DNA from: Mesorhizobium opportunistum WSM2075
GTDB taxonomy: Bacteria > Pseudomonadota > Alphaproteobacteria > Rhizobiales > Rhizobiaceae
Reading direction: 5' to 3'
DNA: 64,000 nucleotides
NCBI RefSeq assembly: GCF_000176035.2
Contig: NC_015675.1
Span: 2,298,001 to 2,362,000 of the forward strand
In this document: positions 9,283 through 17,970 of the stretch, in pieces
Layout of the letters: each line of letters starts with the position of its first letter
Position numbering within the stretch: position 1 is the first letter of the stretch
Notes under the pieces: generated by a model
Told to the model about the DNA's origin: nothing
Databases searched by the model: none
What the model saw: only the letters and a program-made list of their open reading frames with translations
Made by a program: the position numbers and the translations under genes

Positions 9283-10383
9283 CTATTCCCGGATGCTTCT
9301 GGCCACCAGCCGCGCGACGCTCGGGCCGACCAGCAGCACGACGAGGAAACGTGCCGATTGCAGCGCCATGACGAAGGAGATGTCGACGTTCCGCGCGGCG
9401 GCCGCGATGATGGCGACGCTGTCCATGCCGCCGGGGCTGGTCGCCAGATAGGCGGTCAGCGGATCGATGCCGAGGAGATGGCTGATCAGGAAGGCGAGCC
9501 CGCCGCAAAAGGCGATCAACGCCACGATCGAGGCGATGATCTGCGGCAGGGCGCGCGTTGCATGGCGCAGGATCGGCCGGGTGAAGTTCAATCCGATCGA
9601 CCAGCCGACCATGGCGTAGCTGACGGCCAGCAGCCAGGGCGGCAATTGCATCTCCACGCCAAGGCCGAGATGGATGACGGTGCCGAAGATGAAGGTACCG
9701 AGGAAAAACGGCGAGGGCAGCCGGCACAATTTGCCCGCCAGGCCGCCGACGATCGCGATGCCGATGGTGGCGGCGAAGGCCTGGGCATCGATCGGCGGAA
9801 ACCAGACGATGGGCGGGATCTCGATGCCCGATGTGTCTACCCACATCTTGGCGACCAGAGCCGCCGTCACCGAAACGAAGATGACGCGCAGATACTGCAT
9901 GAAGGCGACGAGGCGCTGGTCGGCGCCGAAGGCACCAGCCATCAGCACCATGGCGGTGGCGGCGCCCGGCGAGGAGCCCCAGACGGCGGTGGTGCCGGGC
10001 AGGATGCGCCAGCGGCTGATCAGCCAGCCGAGCAGGCTGGAGGCCGCGACGGTCGCCACCACGGCGCCCAGGAACAGCGGCCATTCGCGATAGAAGACGG
10101 GAAAGATGTCGGCCGAGATCGAAGCGGCGACGAGGCAGCCGACGATCGCCTGGGCGGAGCCGAACAGAAGGCGCGGCACGCGCACCGTGGCGCCATTGGT
10201 GCCGGCGGCGATGGCCGCCAGCATCGGCCCGATCAGCAGCGCCGCCGGCAAAGCAGCGAGTTCGAGCGCGCCGGCAAAAAGGGCCGAGATGGTGAGCAGG
10301 ACCAGCCACTGCCAAGGCCTGCCCATGCGCGCCATGCGCTCGATGGCGGGCTGGTCCAGAGGTGGCTCGGCCGAGGAATCCAT
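9283..10383 (-). CDS. AbrB-family membrane protein (putative ammonia-monooxygenase-like)
   Basis: A 366-residue polytopic inner-membrane protein with about ten hydrophobic segments in two similar halves, each with a glycine-rich motif: LPAALLIGPMLAAI and SPGAATAMVLMAGAFGAD in the first, SPGGMDSVAIIAAAA in the second. This is the AbrB duplication family (COG3180), often mislabelled ammonia monooxygenase; its transport substrate is unknown. The ATG at 10383 starts a soluble N-terminus of about 25 residues before the first helix. Confidence 0.8.
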   Translation of the reverse strand: MDSSAEPPLDQPAIERMARMGRPWQWLVLLTISALFAGALELAALPAALLIGPMLAAIAAGTNGATVRVPRLLFGSAQAIVGCLVAASISADIFPVFYREWPLFLGAVVATVAASSLLGWLISRWRILPGTTAVWGSSPGAATAMVLMAGAFGADQRLVAFMQYLRVIFVSVTAALVAKMWVDTSGIEIPPIVWFPPIDAQAFAATIGIAIVGGLAGKLCRLPSPFFLGTFIFGTVIHLGLGVEMQLPPWLLAVSYAMVGWSIGLNFTRPILRHATRALPQIIASIVALIAFCGGLAFLISHLLGIDPLTAYLATSPGGMDSVAIIAAAARNVDISFVMALQSARFLVVLLVGPSVARLVARSIRE

Positions 10384-10440
10384 TTTTCGGTCTTAGACGC
10401 GAAGCGGGGCGATGCGAAGCCGTTGCGCCAAAAAAGGAGC

Positions 10441-10686
10441 CTACGCGTTGGCGTCGAACTGTTGCTCGATCTGTCCGCCGCCCATGCGATCGAAGTCGTC
10501 GGGGACGGAAAACTGGCCAGCCATAAAACCGACCCGTCGCGCGTGAGCCGACGGCTGCTGGTTGATCGACACGACCTTGACCAATGGTTTGCCCGCCTTG
10601 GCTATGATGAATGGCTCACCTTTGGCGGCCTGGTCAACGAGACGTGAAAGATTGGCCTTCGCATCTTGGGTGTTCACGATCTGCAT
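10441..10686 (-). CDS. Phd/YefM-type antitoxin, no toxin partner beside it
   Basis: An 81-residue protein beginning MQIVNTQDAKANLSRLVDQA and continuing GEPFIIAKAGKPLVKVV, the classic Phd/YefM antitoxin fold that binds DNA through the N-terminus and a toxin through the C-terminus. In this family a VapC-like PIN toxin gene normally overlaps or follows the stop, but here the next gene, 57 bases on, is the AbrB-family protein. The antitoxin is therefore an orphan or acts on a distant toxin. An upstream ATG at 10707 would add 7 residues. Confidence 0.8.
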   Translation of the reverse strand: MQIVNTQDAKANLSRLVDQAAKGEPFIIAKAGKPLVKVVSINQQPSAHARRVGFMAGQFSVPDDFDRMGGGQIEQQFDANA

Positions 10687-10724
10687 TGCAGGTTGCCCCG
10701 TTGGCATCGCACTGTCTGTTCTAG

Positions 10725-11033
10725 TCAGTCAGTCTTGACCTCGGCCAACCCAAAGCCGCCGACCGGGTGGGTCTCGACCTGGAACTCGAAGCCGGCGATG
10801 AAGGGCCGCGCCTTGGCGATGGCCGCCTGGACTTCGGGAAGCTGCAGCGAGGCCTTGTGCCTTTCGGCGTCGGTCCACACTTCGGTGACCCAGATCGCAT
10901 CGGCATCCGCGGGGTCGCGGGCGATGATATAGCTCAGGCAACCCGGCAGGGCGCCGGTGCTGGCGCGCAGGAGGTCCACCACCGCGTCGCGCTGGCCGCG
11001 CGCTGCCCGCATCTTGCCGATCAGTCCGTACAT
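10725..11033 (-). CDS. Antibiotic biosynthesis monooxygenase (ABM) family protein
   Basis: A 102-residue protein with MYGLIGKMRAARGQRDAVV, PGCLSYIIARDPADADAIWV and VTEVWTDAERHKASLQ, the ABM/quinol-monooxygenase (YgiN-like) ferredoxin fold; the conserved W-D-AH pattern is present as WTDAERHKAS. Members are cofactor-poor dimeric oxygenases or stress proteins. The SDR gene lies 64 bases upstream on the same strand, so both may be one transcription unit. Substrate unknown. Confidence 0.8.
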   Translation of the reverse strand: MYGLIGKMRAARGQRDAVVDLLRASTGALPGCLSYIIARDPADADAIWVTEVWTDAERHKASLQLPEVQAAIAKARPFIAGFEFQVETHPVGGFGLAEVKTD

Positions 11034-11097
11034 TCCGTTGTCTCCCCTTCAAAGTCTCCGACAAGAGTATGCGGGCCGCCAGTATGCAGATAGCTGG

Positions 11098-11880
11098 TCA
11101 CGGCATCAACTGGCCGCCATTCACCTCGATCACCTGGCCGGTGATGTAGCCGCTCAACAGGTCCGATGAGAGGAACAGATAGGCGCCGACGCAGTCTTCG
11201 GCGGTGCCGGCGCGCCCTTGCGGAATGGTGGCGACCATGCCTTTCATCTGTTCCTCGGTCGAATAGCGCTCGTGGAAGGGCGTGAGAATGGTGCCGGGCG
11301 CCACCGCGTTGACGCGGATGCCGAAGCCGATCAGTTCCTTGGCCATGCCGCGCGTCACGTTGGAGACGAAGGCCTTGGCCGAACCGTAGAGACCGGCGCC
11401 GCCGCCCGCCCCGTTGCGCGCGGCGATCGACGAGGTGTTGACGATGAAGCCACCCTGCTTCTTCAGCCACGGCATCGCCTTGCGCGAGGCGGTCAGCACC
11501 GAACGCGCGTTGAGGTCCATCACCGCATCGTAATGGGCCTCGGTCTGCTCGGCGTAGGGCACGCGGCCGAGCATGCCGCCGGCATTGTTGACCAGCCCGT
11601 CGAGACGGCCGAAATGTTGCGCGCTGTCCTCGACGACGCGTTCGACATCGGCGGCGACGGAGAAGTCACCCTGGACGAGGAACACCTCGCCGCCATTGTC
11701 GGCAATGGTCTTGCCAAGTTTCTCGGCGGCGTCGCGGCTTGAATTATAGTGCAGTGCCACTTTGGACTTCTGCGCGGCATAGGCCAGCGCCAGTGCGGCG
11801 CCGATGCCGGTCGAGGCACCGGTGACCAGCACCGTCTTGCCCGCGAGATCGGGGATGGTAAGCGCGGTTGTACCTGGCAC
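11098..11880 (-). CDS. Short-chain dehydrogenase/reductase
   Basis: A 260-residue classical SDR. It has the Rossmann TGASTGIG (20-27), NNAG (98-101), catalytic Asn near 124, Ser near 150 and YGSAK (Tyr165, Lys169), and ends in VIEVNGGQLMP, typical of FabG-like enzymes. NAD(P)-dependent oxidation or reduction of an alcohol or ketone is expected; the substrate is not known. The start at 11880 gives the usual length. It probably shares a transcript with the ABM protein downstream. Confidence 0.88.
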   Translation of the reverse strand: MPGTTALTIPDLAGKTVLVTGASTGIGAALALAYAAQKSKVALHYNSSRDAAEKLGKTIADNGGEVFLVQGDFSVAADVERVVEDSAQHFGRLDGLVNNAGGMLGRVPYAEQTEAHYDAVMDLNARSVLTASRKAMPWLKKQGGFIVNTSSIAARNGAGGGAGLYGSAKAFVSNVTRGMAKELIGFGIRVNAVAPGTILTPFHERYSTEEQMKGMVATIPQGRAGTAEDCVGAYLFLSSDLLSGYITGQVIEVNGGQLMP

Positions 11881-11944
11881 GGCCGTTTCCTCCGGGGATT
11901 TTCATGAGACCAGCCGTTCGCGACCGTCCAGCCAAGACTGTGCA

Positions 11945-12382
11945 CTATGGCCTGAGATAGGCATAGCCCTGGCTTTGCAGTTCGGCGAGCTTGACGACAC
12001 CACCCTTGTCGGCGGCATGGAAGCCGGCCAGCAGGTCGGCCAGCGAAATGTCCATGCCGTGCATGGTGTTGGCGCAGGCATGCGGCTCCAGCCCCTGCTG
12101 CACCAGGCCGGCGAAGCGGCCGGAGACCGCCGCCGATATGCCCTTCGACTTGAAGCCGGCAAGGGCCGGGCCATGCACGACGAGCACGATGTCGACATTG
12201 CCGCCAGTGCCCTCGTAATGGTTCTTGATGTTGCCGAGCACAAAGTTGACCTTGTCCACATCGCTCAGGTGATAGGCGACCTTCAGCCTGGCGGGCTCGG
12301 TAGCCGCGGCCTGCACCGCCCGCAGGCCGAGAAGCGTTCCGGTTCCGGCAAGAACCGCGCGGAACATGTCGCGTCGGCGCAT
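11945..12382 (-). CDS. DsrE/DsrF-like protein with export signal
   Basis: A 145-residue protein. The N-terminus MRRRDMFRAVLAGTGTLLGL has consecutive arginines before a hydrophobic stretch, resembling a Tat signal, with cleavage likely after VQAAA. The mature part (KVAYHLSDVDKVNFVLGNI, then IVLVVHGPAL and a Cys in HACANTMHG) is the DsrE-like sulfur-relay fold found in many periplasmic proteins. ATG 12382 was chosen because the signal sequence begins there; an ATG at 12439 would add 19 residues. Role unknown; the Cys could carry a persulfide. Confidence 0.72.
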   Translation of the reverse strand: MRRRDMFRAVLAGTGTLLGLRAVQAAATEPARLKVAYHLSDVDKVNFVLGNIKNHYEGTGGNVDIVLVVHGPALAGFKSKGISAAVSGRFAGLVQQGLEPHACANTMHGMDISLADLLAGFHAADKGGVVKLAELQSQGYAYLRP

Positions 12383-12478
12383 GGCACCCCTCCTCGGATT
12401 TCTCAGCGATTTGCGTGGCTCCAGCCGCAATACTAGCATAAATTGACGTTACGTCCTGTCGATGCGAGGAGGGGTCAC

Positions 12479-13582
12479 ATGACGTTCAGGGCAGGGGAAT
12501 GGAAGACAGTCGCCGGCGCCGGATTTGGTGTCGCGTTGCTCGGTTTGCTGGCAGGCACGGCCGCTGCCGACAATGCGCTCAAACTGACCGAACTCAGCCC
12601 GAACGGGGCGGACGCCTGTTTCGGCCGGGTCTATGACGCGGCGCATATGCAGGCGTATCCGAAGCAGAAGGTGGCGCGGATCTTCTTCTACTATGGCCAC
12701 GATCCGGTCAGCAGGCCGAACGAGGAGCCGTCGGCGAATTCGGACACATCCTACAATGGTTTCCTCACCACCACCGTGCGCGGCGCCAAGGCGCCGCAAT
12801 GGGCAGGCGGCTGGTGCAATCACGCGTCCGAGGACGACGCATCGGGCCAGATCCGTTGCGGCATGGATTGCGACCGCACGCTGGCGTCGCTGAAGATCGA
12901 CGACAAGGGCCGGCTGCTCCTGTCCGATCTGTCGTCCGATATCTATCTTGATGCGGATTCGGAAGAAGAACTGGGCGCGGCCGAATACGACAGGCAGGCG
13001 CTCGGCAAGGAGGACGACGATTTCCGCCTCGACCCGATGCCGGCCGCGACCTGCAAGGCGGAGTTCGCGCGCATCGATCCGATCGATCCAGCGCTCGGGG
13101 CGCCGTTGCGCGAGCGGCTGAAGCCCGACCAGGCCTTTTGCTACGGCCGCGACTATGACGCGTCGCATTTGGCCTCGCATCCCGGCCAGCTGACGCAATC
13201 GATCCGCGTTTTCCGCGGCCCGGTGGAACTGGCATCCTATGCCTCCGGCGGTGACGCCGCCAATTGGCCCGACGGCGCCGACATTGCCGTCTCGGTCACG
13301 ACGCGGCAGAAGTCGGGCAAGGTCACGCAGACCTATTCATGCCAGGGCGAGGCCGACCAGTGGCGTTGTGCCGCGAGTTCGAAGATGAGCGATTTCTCCT
13401 GCGACATCGCGCAGAAGGAGATTTTCCTCAAGCGCGGTGCCAACGGCATGATGATGCTGGCCAATCCCAACAGCAGCCTGGCGATCGTCGATCTCTGCTC
13501 GAAGGCCGCCGACGGCAAGACGCAATCCGACGACAAGGTCTACAGGCTGCAGCCAATGCCGCAATCAGCCTGCGCCCCGTGA
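12479..13582 (+). CDS. Secreted hypothetical protein with two repeated halves
   Basis: A 367-residue protein of no recognised family. A signal peptide spans about residues 1-30 (hydrophobic core VALLGLLAGTAAA). The mature part contains two related units: one starts DACFGRVYDAAHMQAYP and ends FRLDPMPAATC, the second starts AFCYGRDYDASHLASHPGQ and ends YRLQPMPQSAC. Each has a CxGRxYDAxH opening, further internal cysteines (GWCNHA, CGMDC in the first; YSCQG, RCAASS, SCD in the second) and a closing PMP..C, so disulfide-bonded twin domains in the periplasm are likely. A strong ribosome site (GAGGAGGGG) precedes ATG 12479. The stop lies inside a palindromic repeat. No function is assigned. Confidence 0.75.
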   Translation: MTFRAGEWKTVAGAGFGVALLGLLAGTAAADNALKLTELSPNGADACFGRVYDAAHMQAYPKQKVARIFFYYGHDPVSRPNEEPSANSDTSYNGFLTTTVRGAKAPQWAGGWCNHASEDDASGQIRCGMDCDRTLASLKIDDKGRLLLSDLSSDIYLDADSEEELGAAEYDRQALGKEDDDFRLDPMPAATCKAEFARIDPIDPALGAPLRERLKPDQAFCYGRDYDASHLASHPGQLTQSIRVFRGPVELASYASGGDAANWPDGADIAVSVTTRQKSGKVTQTYSCQGEADQWRCAASSKMSDFSCDIAQKEIFLKRGANGMMMLANPNSSLAIVDLCSKAADGKTQSDDKVYRLQPMPQSACAP

Positions 13583-13723
13583 GGCCTGCCGATATTCAGG
13601 TGATGCCGGCCTGCGAACGGCAGCTTCCTGCGCTTCCGGTGCTCACGTACTTAAGTACGCTCCGCTCCGGTTCTCGGAAGCCACCATTCTCGGCTCGGCC
13701 TGACCTGAATCTCGACAGGCCTC
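13581..13723. repeat. About 143-bp palindromic intergenic repeat, copy 1
   Basis: Ends are inverted (GAGGCCTG at 13581, CAGGCCTC at 13716) and inner arms pair as well (GATATTCAGGTGATGCCGG with CGGCCTGACCTGAATCTC). The centre has CTGCGCTTCCGGTGCTCACG, GTACGCTCCGCTCCGGTTCT and CACCATTCTCGG blocks that recur in copy 2 at 38288-38431. It begins at the stop codon of the upstream gene and ends 12 bases before the CDF gene end, so it may act as a bidirectional terminator or a mobile miniature repeat. Confidence 0.75.
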
Positions 13724-13735
13724 GCAAACTGCAGG

Positions 13736-14683
13736 CTATGCGAACGGCACGGCCGTCGTGCCTTTCGGCAGCTTGGCTTCGTCGTCGGGCTCGACGTGGA
13801 TGGTGACGCGCACCGAGGGGATTTCGGCCTTTAGCGCGTCCTCGATGCGGTCGCAGATGACGTGGCTGGCGCCGACGGACATGTCGGCGTCGACGACCAG
13901 GTGGAACTCGATGAAGGTGGCGCGGCCTGCGATGCGGGTCTTGAGGTCATGCACCTCCAGCGCGCCCTTGCAGTTGGCCGAGATGACGTCGCGGATGCGC
14001 ATGTTTTCCTTCGTGTCGACGGCACGATCCATCAGTCCGTTCATCGACGAGCCGATGACGTGCCAGCCCTGCCACAGGATGTTGAGCGCGACGAGGACGG
14101 CGAGAGCCGGATCGAGGATCTGCCAGCCGGTCAGGATGGCCCCGACCAGGCCGCCGAAGACGCCGATCGAGGTGACCACGTCGGTCATGATGTGGTTGCC
14201 GTCGGCGACCAGCGCCGGCGACTTCTCGGCCCGGCCGGCGCGGATCAGCGTCCAGGCCCAGAAGGCGTTGATGACGGTGGCGACGCCGTTGACGGCAAGA
14301 CCTTCCCAGGGCTGCTCGAGTGGCGCCGGTGTCTGCCAGGAGCGCCAGACTTCGTTCAGGATCAGAAGGGCGGCGAGCACGATCAGCACGCCTTCGAGCA
14401 CTGCCGAGAAATATTCCGCCTTGTGATGACCGAACGGGTGATCCTGGTCGGCGGGCTTGTAGCTGACCTGGATCGCCCAGAAGGCGGCGGCCGAGGCGAT
14501 GACGTTGACGATCGATTCCAGCGCGTCGGAATAGAGCGCGACGGAGCCGGTCACGTACCAGGCGACGATTTTCAGGCCGAGCACGATCGCGGCAATGATG
14601 ATCGACCAGAAGGCAAGGTTGGCGACCTTGCGCTTCGCCGCGGCCTTGGCCGCGATCGCCACCGTGTTCTCGGCTTCGGCCAT
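13736..14683 (-). CDS. Cation diffusion facilitator family metal transporter
   Basis: A 315-residue CDF transporter with six hydrophobic segments. TM2 carries YSDALES and TM5 carries ADGNHIMTDVVTS, the His/Asp metal-site pairs; DHPFGHHKAEYF is the cytoplasmic loop motif. The C-terminal cytoplasmic domain (EVHDLKTRIAG, FIEFHLVVDADMS, HVICDRIEDAL) is the metal-sensing ferredoxin-like fold. It exports Zn, Fe, Co, Mn or a similar divalent ion against protons; FieF-like. The gene begins 5 bases after trpE(G), so it may be transcribed from the trp promoter and share its attenuator. Confidence 0.9.
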   Translation of the reverse strand: MAEAENTVAIAAKAAAKRKVANLAFWSIIIAAIVLGLKIVAWYVTGSVALYSDALESIVNVIASAAAFWAIQVSYKPADQDHPFGHHKAEYFSAVLEGVLIVLAALLILNEVWRSWQTPAPLEQPWEGLAVNGVATVINAFWAWTLIRAGRAEKSPALVADGNHIMTDVVTSIGVFGGLVGAILTGWQILDPALAVLVALNILWQGWHVIGSSMNGLMDRAVDTKENMRIRDVISANCKGALEVHDLKTRIAGRATFIEFHLVVDADMSVGASHVICDRIEDALKAEIPSVRVTIHVEPDDEAKLPKGTTAVPFA

Positions 14684-14688
14684 TGAGT

Positions 14689-16890
14689 TCAGGCTGCCTT
14701 TTCCTTGGCCTTGCGCGGCAAATGGGCAACGATGTTCTCGATGATGCGCATGCCGGCATTGTGGCCGAGCGTCATGATCGATTCCGGGTGGAACTGGACA
14801 GCGGCGATGGGCTCCTTGCGGTGCTCGAAGGCCATGATGATGCCATCCTCGGTCTCGGCCGTGACGATGAAGTCATCGGGCAGCCGCACCGGATCGGCGA
14901 AGATCGAGTGGTAGCGGCCGACGGTGACTTCCTTGGGCAGGCCGGAAAAGATGATGCCCGGCTTGGAGACGCGGATGCGCGACGGCTTGCCGTGCATGGG
15001 AATATGCAACTGCCTGAGTTCCCCGCCATAGGCCTCCGCCAGCGCCTGCAAGCCGAGGCAGACGCCGAAGATCGGCAGCTCGCGGGCACGAGCCCGTCCG
15101 ATGGTGGCGGCGCAGTCGAAATCCTTCGGCGTGCCAGGGCCGGGCGACAGCACGACGAGGTCGGGCTTCAGCCGGTCGAAGACTTCCTCCGGCACCGGCG
15201 TGCGCACCGTCGAGACATTGGCGCCGGTCTGCCGGAAGTAGTTGGCGAGCGTGTGGACGAAGGAGTCTTCGTGGTCGACGAGCAGGATGTTGACACCGTC
15301 ACCGACGCGCGCGGTGGTGCGCTCGGTGCTGGCGGAATTGCCTGCCTTGGCGTCGCGGATGGCGGAGAGCATGGCGGATGCCTTCAGTTCGGTTTCGGCT
15401 TCTTCTTCCTCGGGAATGCTGTCGAAAAGCAGCGTGGCGCCGGCGCGCACCTCTGCGATGCCGTCCTTGATGCGGATGGTGCGCAGCGTCAGGCCGGTGT
15501 TCATGTCGCCGTTGAAATTGACCATGCCGATCGCACCGCCATACCAGGCGCGCGGGCTCTTCTCATTCTGCTCGATGAAGCGCATGGCCCACAGTTTGGG
15601 CGCGCCGGTGACGGTGACCGCCCAGGCGTGCGAGAGAAACGCGTCGAAGGCGTCCATGCCTTCGCGCAGGCGGCCCTCGATGTGATCGACGGTGTGGATC
15701 AGCCGCGAATACATCTCGATCTGGCGGCGACCGATGACGCGCACCGAGCCTGGCTCGCAGACCCGCGACTTGTCGTTGCGGTCGACGTCCGAGCACATTG
15801 TGAGCTCGGATTCGTCCTTCTTCGAGTTGAGCAGTTTCAGGATCTGCTCGCTGTCTGAAATGGCGTCGTCACCGCGCTTGATGGTGCCGGAGATCGGGCA
15901 GGTTTCGACGCGGCGGCCGTTGACGCGCACGAACATTTCGGGCGAGGCGCCGATCAGGTATTCGCCTTCGCCCAGATTGATGAAGAAGGAATAGGGCGAG
16001 GGGTTGATCGACTTCAGCTTGCGCGAAATCTCCGAGGGTTCCGTCTCGCAGCGCTCGTAGAACATCTGGCCGGGTACGACTTCGAACAGGTCGCCGCGTT
16101 TGAACGAGTCCATCGCGCGGCGCACCAGATTGGCGTATTCGCCGGGCTCGTGGTCGCCGCGCGGCGGGATGCGGTCGGCGGTCTTGAACGGCTCGGCGAT
16201 TTCGTCGCGTGGCAGGCCCTCGGTGGAAAAACCCTCGCCCGAATAGTCGTAGCGGTCGGTCCAGGCCTTGGCCGAATAATGGTCGACGACCAGGATTTCG
16301 TCGGGCAGGAACAGCACGAGGTCGCGCTGGCTGGGCTTGCGCTCGAGCTTGTAGTCGACCGGGTCGAACTGGAAGGCGAGGTCGTAGCCGAAGGCGCCGT
16401 AGAGGCCGAGATTGGCGTCTTCGGCGGTCTTGAACAAAGCGGTGATGGCGCGCAGGACAGTGAAGACCGAGGGAACGCGGCTGCGCTCTTCCTCGGTGAA
16501 GACGCGGCCGGGCTTGGCGATTTCGAGGCGGATGAGTTTCTTTGAAGTTTCGGCGATCGTCACCTCGGAAAGGTCGCCGAGCGTCTTGCCGATGACCGGC
16601 AACAGCGCCTCGCCGCGGCCGTTCAGCGCCTCGATGCGCATGGCGCGGCCGCGCGCCGAGATCACCAGCGGCGGATCGATGATGGCGGTGTCCCAGCGCG
16701 TGTAGCGGCCTGGATATTCGTAATTCGAGGAGAACACCGCGCCCCGGCGCGAATTCAAGCCGTCGACATAGCTGTCGATCGCACCGGCATAGGGCCGGTC
16801 GTGGCGTTCGCGGGTGATGGTGATGCCACCCGCGGTCACGAAGCTTTCAGCGCCGTTTTCCAGAACCTTCATCGTCATTGCCGTCTCCAT
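14689..16890 (-). CDS. trpE(G): Anthranilate synthase, fused TrpE-TrpG
   Basis: A 733-residue fusion catalysing chorismate plus glutamine to anthranilate, the first step of tryptophan synthesis. Residues 1 to about 510 are TrpE ([74 protein letters not shown]). From about 530 it is the TrpG glutamine amidotransferase: [11 protein letters not shown], nucleophile in GVCLGLQAL and the His/Glu in QFHPESIMT. This fused form is characteristic of Rhizobiales. Starts at 16890 or 16878 are possible; GGAGA placed 6 bases before 16878 favours the shorter form. A Trp leader peptide and attenuator precede it. Confidence 0.96.
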   Translation of the reverse strand: METAMTMKVLENGAESFVTAGGITITRERHDRPYAGAIDSYVDGLNSRRGAVFSSNYEYPGRYTRWDTAIIDPPLVISARGRAMRIEALNGRGEALLPVIGKTLGDLSEVTIAETSKKLIRLEIAKPGRVFTEEERSRVPSVFTVLRAITALFKTAEDANLGLYGAFGYDLAFQFDPVDYKLERKPSQRDLVLFLPDEILVVDHYSAKAWTDRYDYSGEGFSTEGLPRDEIAEPFKTADRIPPRGDHEPGEYANLVRRAMDSFKRGDLFEVVPGQMFYERCETEPSEISRKLKSINPSPYSFFINLGEGEYLIGASPEMFVRVNGRRVETCPISGTIKRGDDAISDSEQILKLLNSKKDESELTMCSDVDRNDKSRVCEPGSVRVIGRRQIEMYSRLIHTVDHIEGRLREGMDAFDAFLSHAWAVTVTGAPKLWAMRFIEQNEKSPRAWYGGAIGMVNFNGDMNTGLTLRTIRIKDGIAEVRAGATLLFDSIPEEEEAETELKASAMLSAIRDAKAGNSASTERTTARVGDGVNILLVDHEDSFVHTLANYFRQTGANVSTVRTPVPEEVFDRLKPDLVVLSPGPGTPKDFDCAATIGRARARELPIFGVCLGLQALAEAYGGELRQLHIPMHGKPSRIRVSKPGIIFSGLPKEVTVGRYHSIFADPVRLPDDFIVTAETEDGIIMAFEHRKEPIAAVQFHPESIMTLGHNAGMRIIENIVAHLPRKAKEKAA

Positions 16891-16927
16891 CAGCTTGTTG
16901 GGGCAACGGACCCGGGACTGGCTTTTG

Positions 16928-16964
16928 AAAAAACAAATGGCCGCCCGGACATTCCGTTGCGGCC
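16928..16964 (-). terminator. trp attenuator terminator (segments 3:4)
   Basis: On the minus strand GGCCGC (16959-16964) pairs with GCGGCC (16939-16944) and is followed by ATTTG and six T residues (16933-16928), a standard intrinsic terminator just before trpE(G). It forms only when segment 3 is free, as explained under the leader RNA. Confidence 0.85.
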
Positions 16965-17003
16965 ACCCTCTCTTTCACGCACGCGCGTTCGAACAGGCCG
17001 CTG

Positions 17004-17048
17004 TCAGCAGGCCCACCACCAAATGGTCTTGGTCGAACGCATGTTCAT
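17004..17048 (-). CDS. trpL: trp operon leader peptide
   Basis: A 14-residue peptide MNMRSTKTIWWWAC ending in three consecutive Trp codons. It closely resembles the S. meliloti leader peptide, which has the same length and IWWWA core. A second ATG at 17042 would give 12 residues. No strong ribosome site is seen before it; the S. meliloti version is reported to be leaderless, so the transcript may begin at the ATG. Ribosome stalling here controls trpE(G). Confidence 0.9.
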   Translation of the reverse strand: MNMRSTKTIWWWAC

Positions 17049-17198
17049 GGCGAAATCCATAGCGGCGAAAAACCGGATACGCAACTGATTTGAAAAGTCT
17101 GTTCGGTGGCCGCCGCTTCTCAGGCCCATGGCACATCGCCACAGCCGGTAGCCCTGCCTAGACTGCGTGTCCAACATCGAGAAGACGGGATAGACATC

Positions 17199-17969
17199 AT
17201 GACCGACCAGATCGAGCGCGCGCGAACGTTCCATTCCCTTCACGTCAAGGGAAATCCGGTGGTTCTCTACAATGCCTGGGATCCGGGTTCGGCCAAGATC
17301 GTCGAGAAAGCGGGCGCCAAGGCCATCGCCACCGGAAGCTGGCCGGTCGCGGCCGCCTTTGGCTACGCCGATGGCGAGAAGATCCCGCTGGAACTGGCGC
17401 TCGACAACATCAAGCGCATCGTGGCGGCGGTCGATCTGCCGGTGACCATGGACCTCGAGGGCGGCTATGGCGTCGAGCCGGAGGTCGTCGCCCAAACGGT
17501 GACGCGTGCCTTGCGGGCCGGCGCCATCGGCTTCAATTTCGAGGACCAGATTGTCGGCGGCACCGACCTGCACGACATTGCCGTGCAGGTAAAGCGGGTC
17601 GAGGCGGCTGCAGCAGCCGTCAAGGCCTCCGGCATCCCGGCCTTCCTCAACGCCCGCACCGACGTCTTCCTCAAGGCGAAGCCCGATGCGCATGACAGGG
17701 CCCTGCTCGACCAGGCGATCGAGCGCGCGCATGCCTATGAACAGGCCGGGGCAAGCGGCTTCTTTGCGCCGGGCCTTGGTGACGAAGGGCTAATCGAGGC
17801 GCTGTGCAAGGCCACGACGCTGCCGGTCAACATCATCGCGCTGGCGCATGTGCCGCCGCGGCAGCGGCTGGCCGAACTCGGCGTCGCCCGCATCAGCCAT
17901 GGTCCCGTGCCTTACCGGCAGATGGCTGAGTGGCTGGAGGCGAAGGCGCGACAGGCGATCTCGGGGTAG
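17199..17969 (+). CDS. Isocitrate lyase / PEP mutase superfamily protein
   Basis: A 256-residue TIM-barrel protein with ALYNAWDPGSA-like opening (VLYNAWDPGSAKIVEKAGAK), GYADGEKIPLE, VTMDLEGGYG and GFNFEDQIVGG, then FLNARTDVFL. These match the PEP mutase/isocitrate lyase superfamily, which makes or breaks C-C or P-C bonds on 2-oxo acids with Mg. The isocitrate lyase KKCGH signature is absent, so it is not a true isocitrate lyase; an oxaloacetate decarboxylase-like or 2-methylisocitrate-lyase-like enzyme is possible. ATG 17199 matches the family start. Its stop is 1 base from that of the convergent next gene. Confidence 0.85.
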   Translation: MTDQIERARTFHSLHVKGNPVVLYNAWDPGSAKIVEKAGAKAIATGSWPVAAAFGYADGEKIPLELALDNIKRIVAAVDLPVTMDLEGGYGVEPEVVAQTVTRALRAGAIGFNFEDQIVGGTDLHDIAVQVKRVEAAAAAVKASGIPAFLNARTDVFLKAKPDAHDRALLDQAIERAHAYEQAGASGFFAPGLGDEGLIEALCKATTLPVNIIALAHVPPRQRLAELGVARISHGPVPYRQMAEWLEAKARQAISG

Positions 17970-17970
17970 T

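Larger units (their letters stand above)
16928..17048 (-). ncRNA. trp leader RNA with four-segment attenuator (rnTrpL-like)
   Basis: Minus-strand RNA from the trpL start through the terminator. Segment 1 GGCCTGCTG (17005-17013, overlapping the peptide stop) can pair with segment 2 CAGCGGCC (16996-17003); segment 2 can instead pair with segment 3 GGCCGC (16959-16964) as antiterminator; segment 3 with segment 4 GCGGCC (16939-16944) gives the terminator. Ribosome stalling at the three Trp codons would mask segment 1 and free segment 2. In Sinorhizobium meliloti the matching attenuated RNA, rnTrpL, also acts in trans; whether that holds here is inference. Confidence 0.82.
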
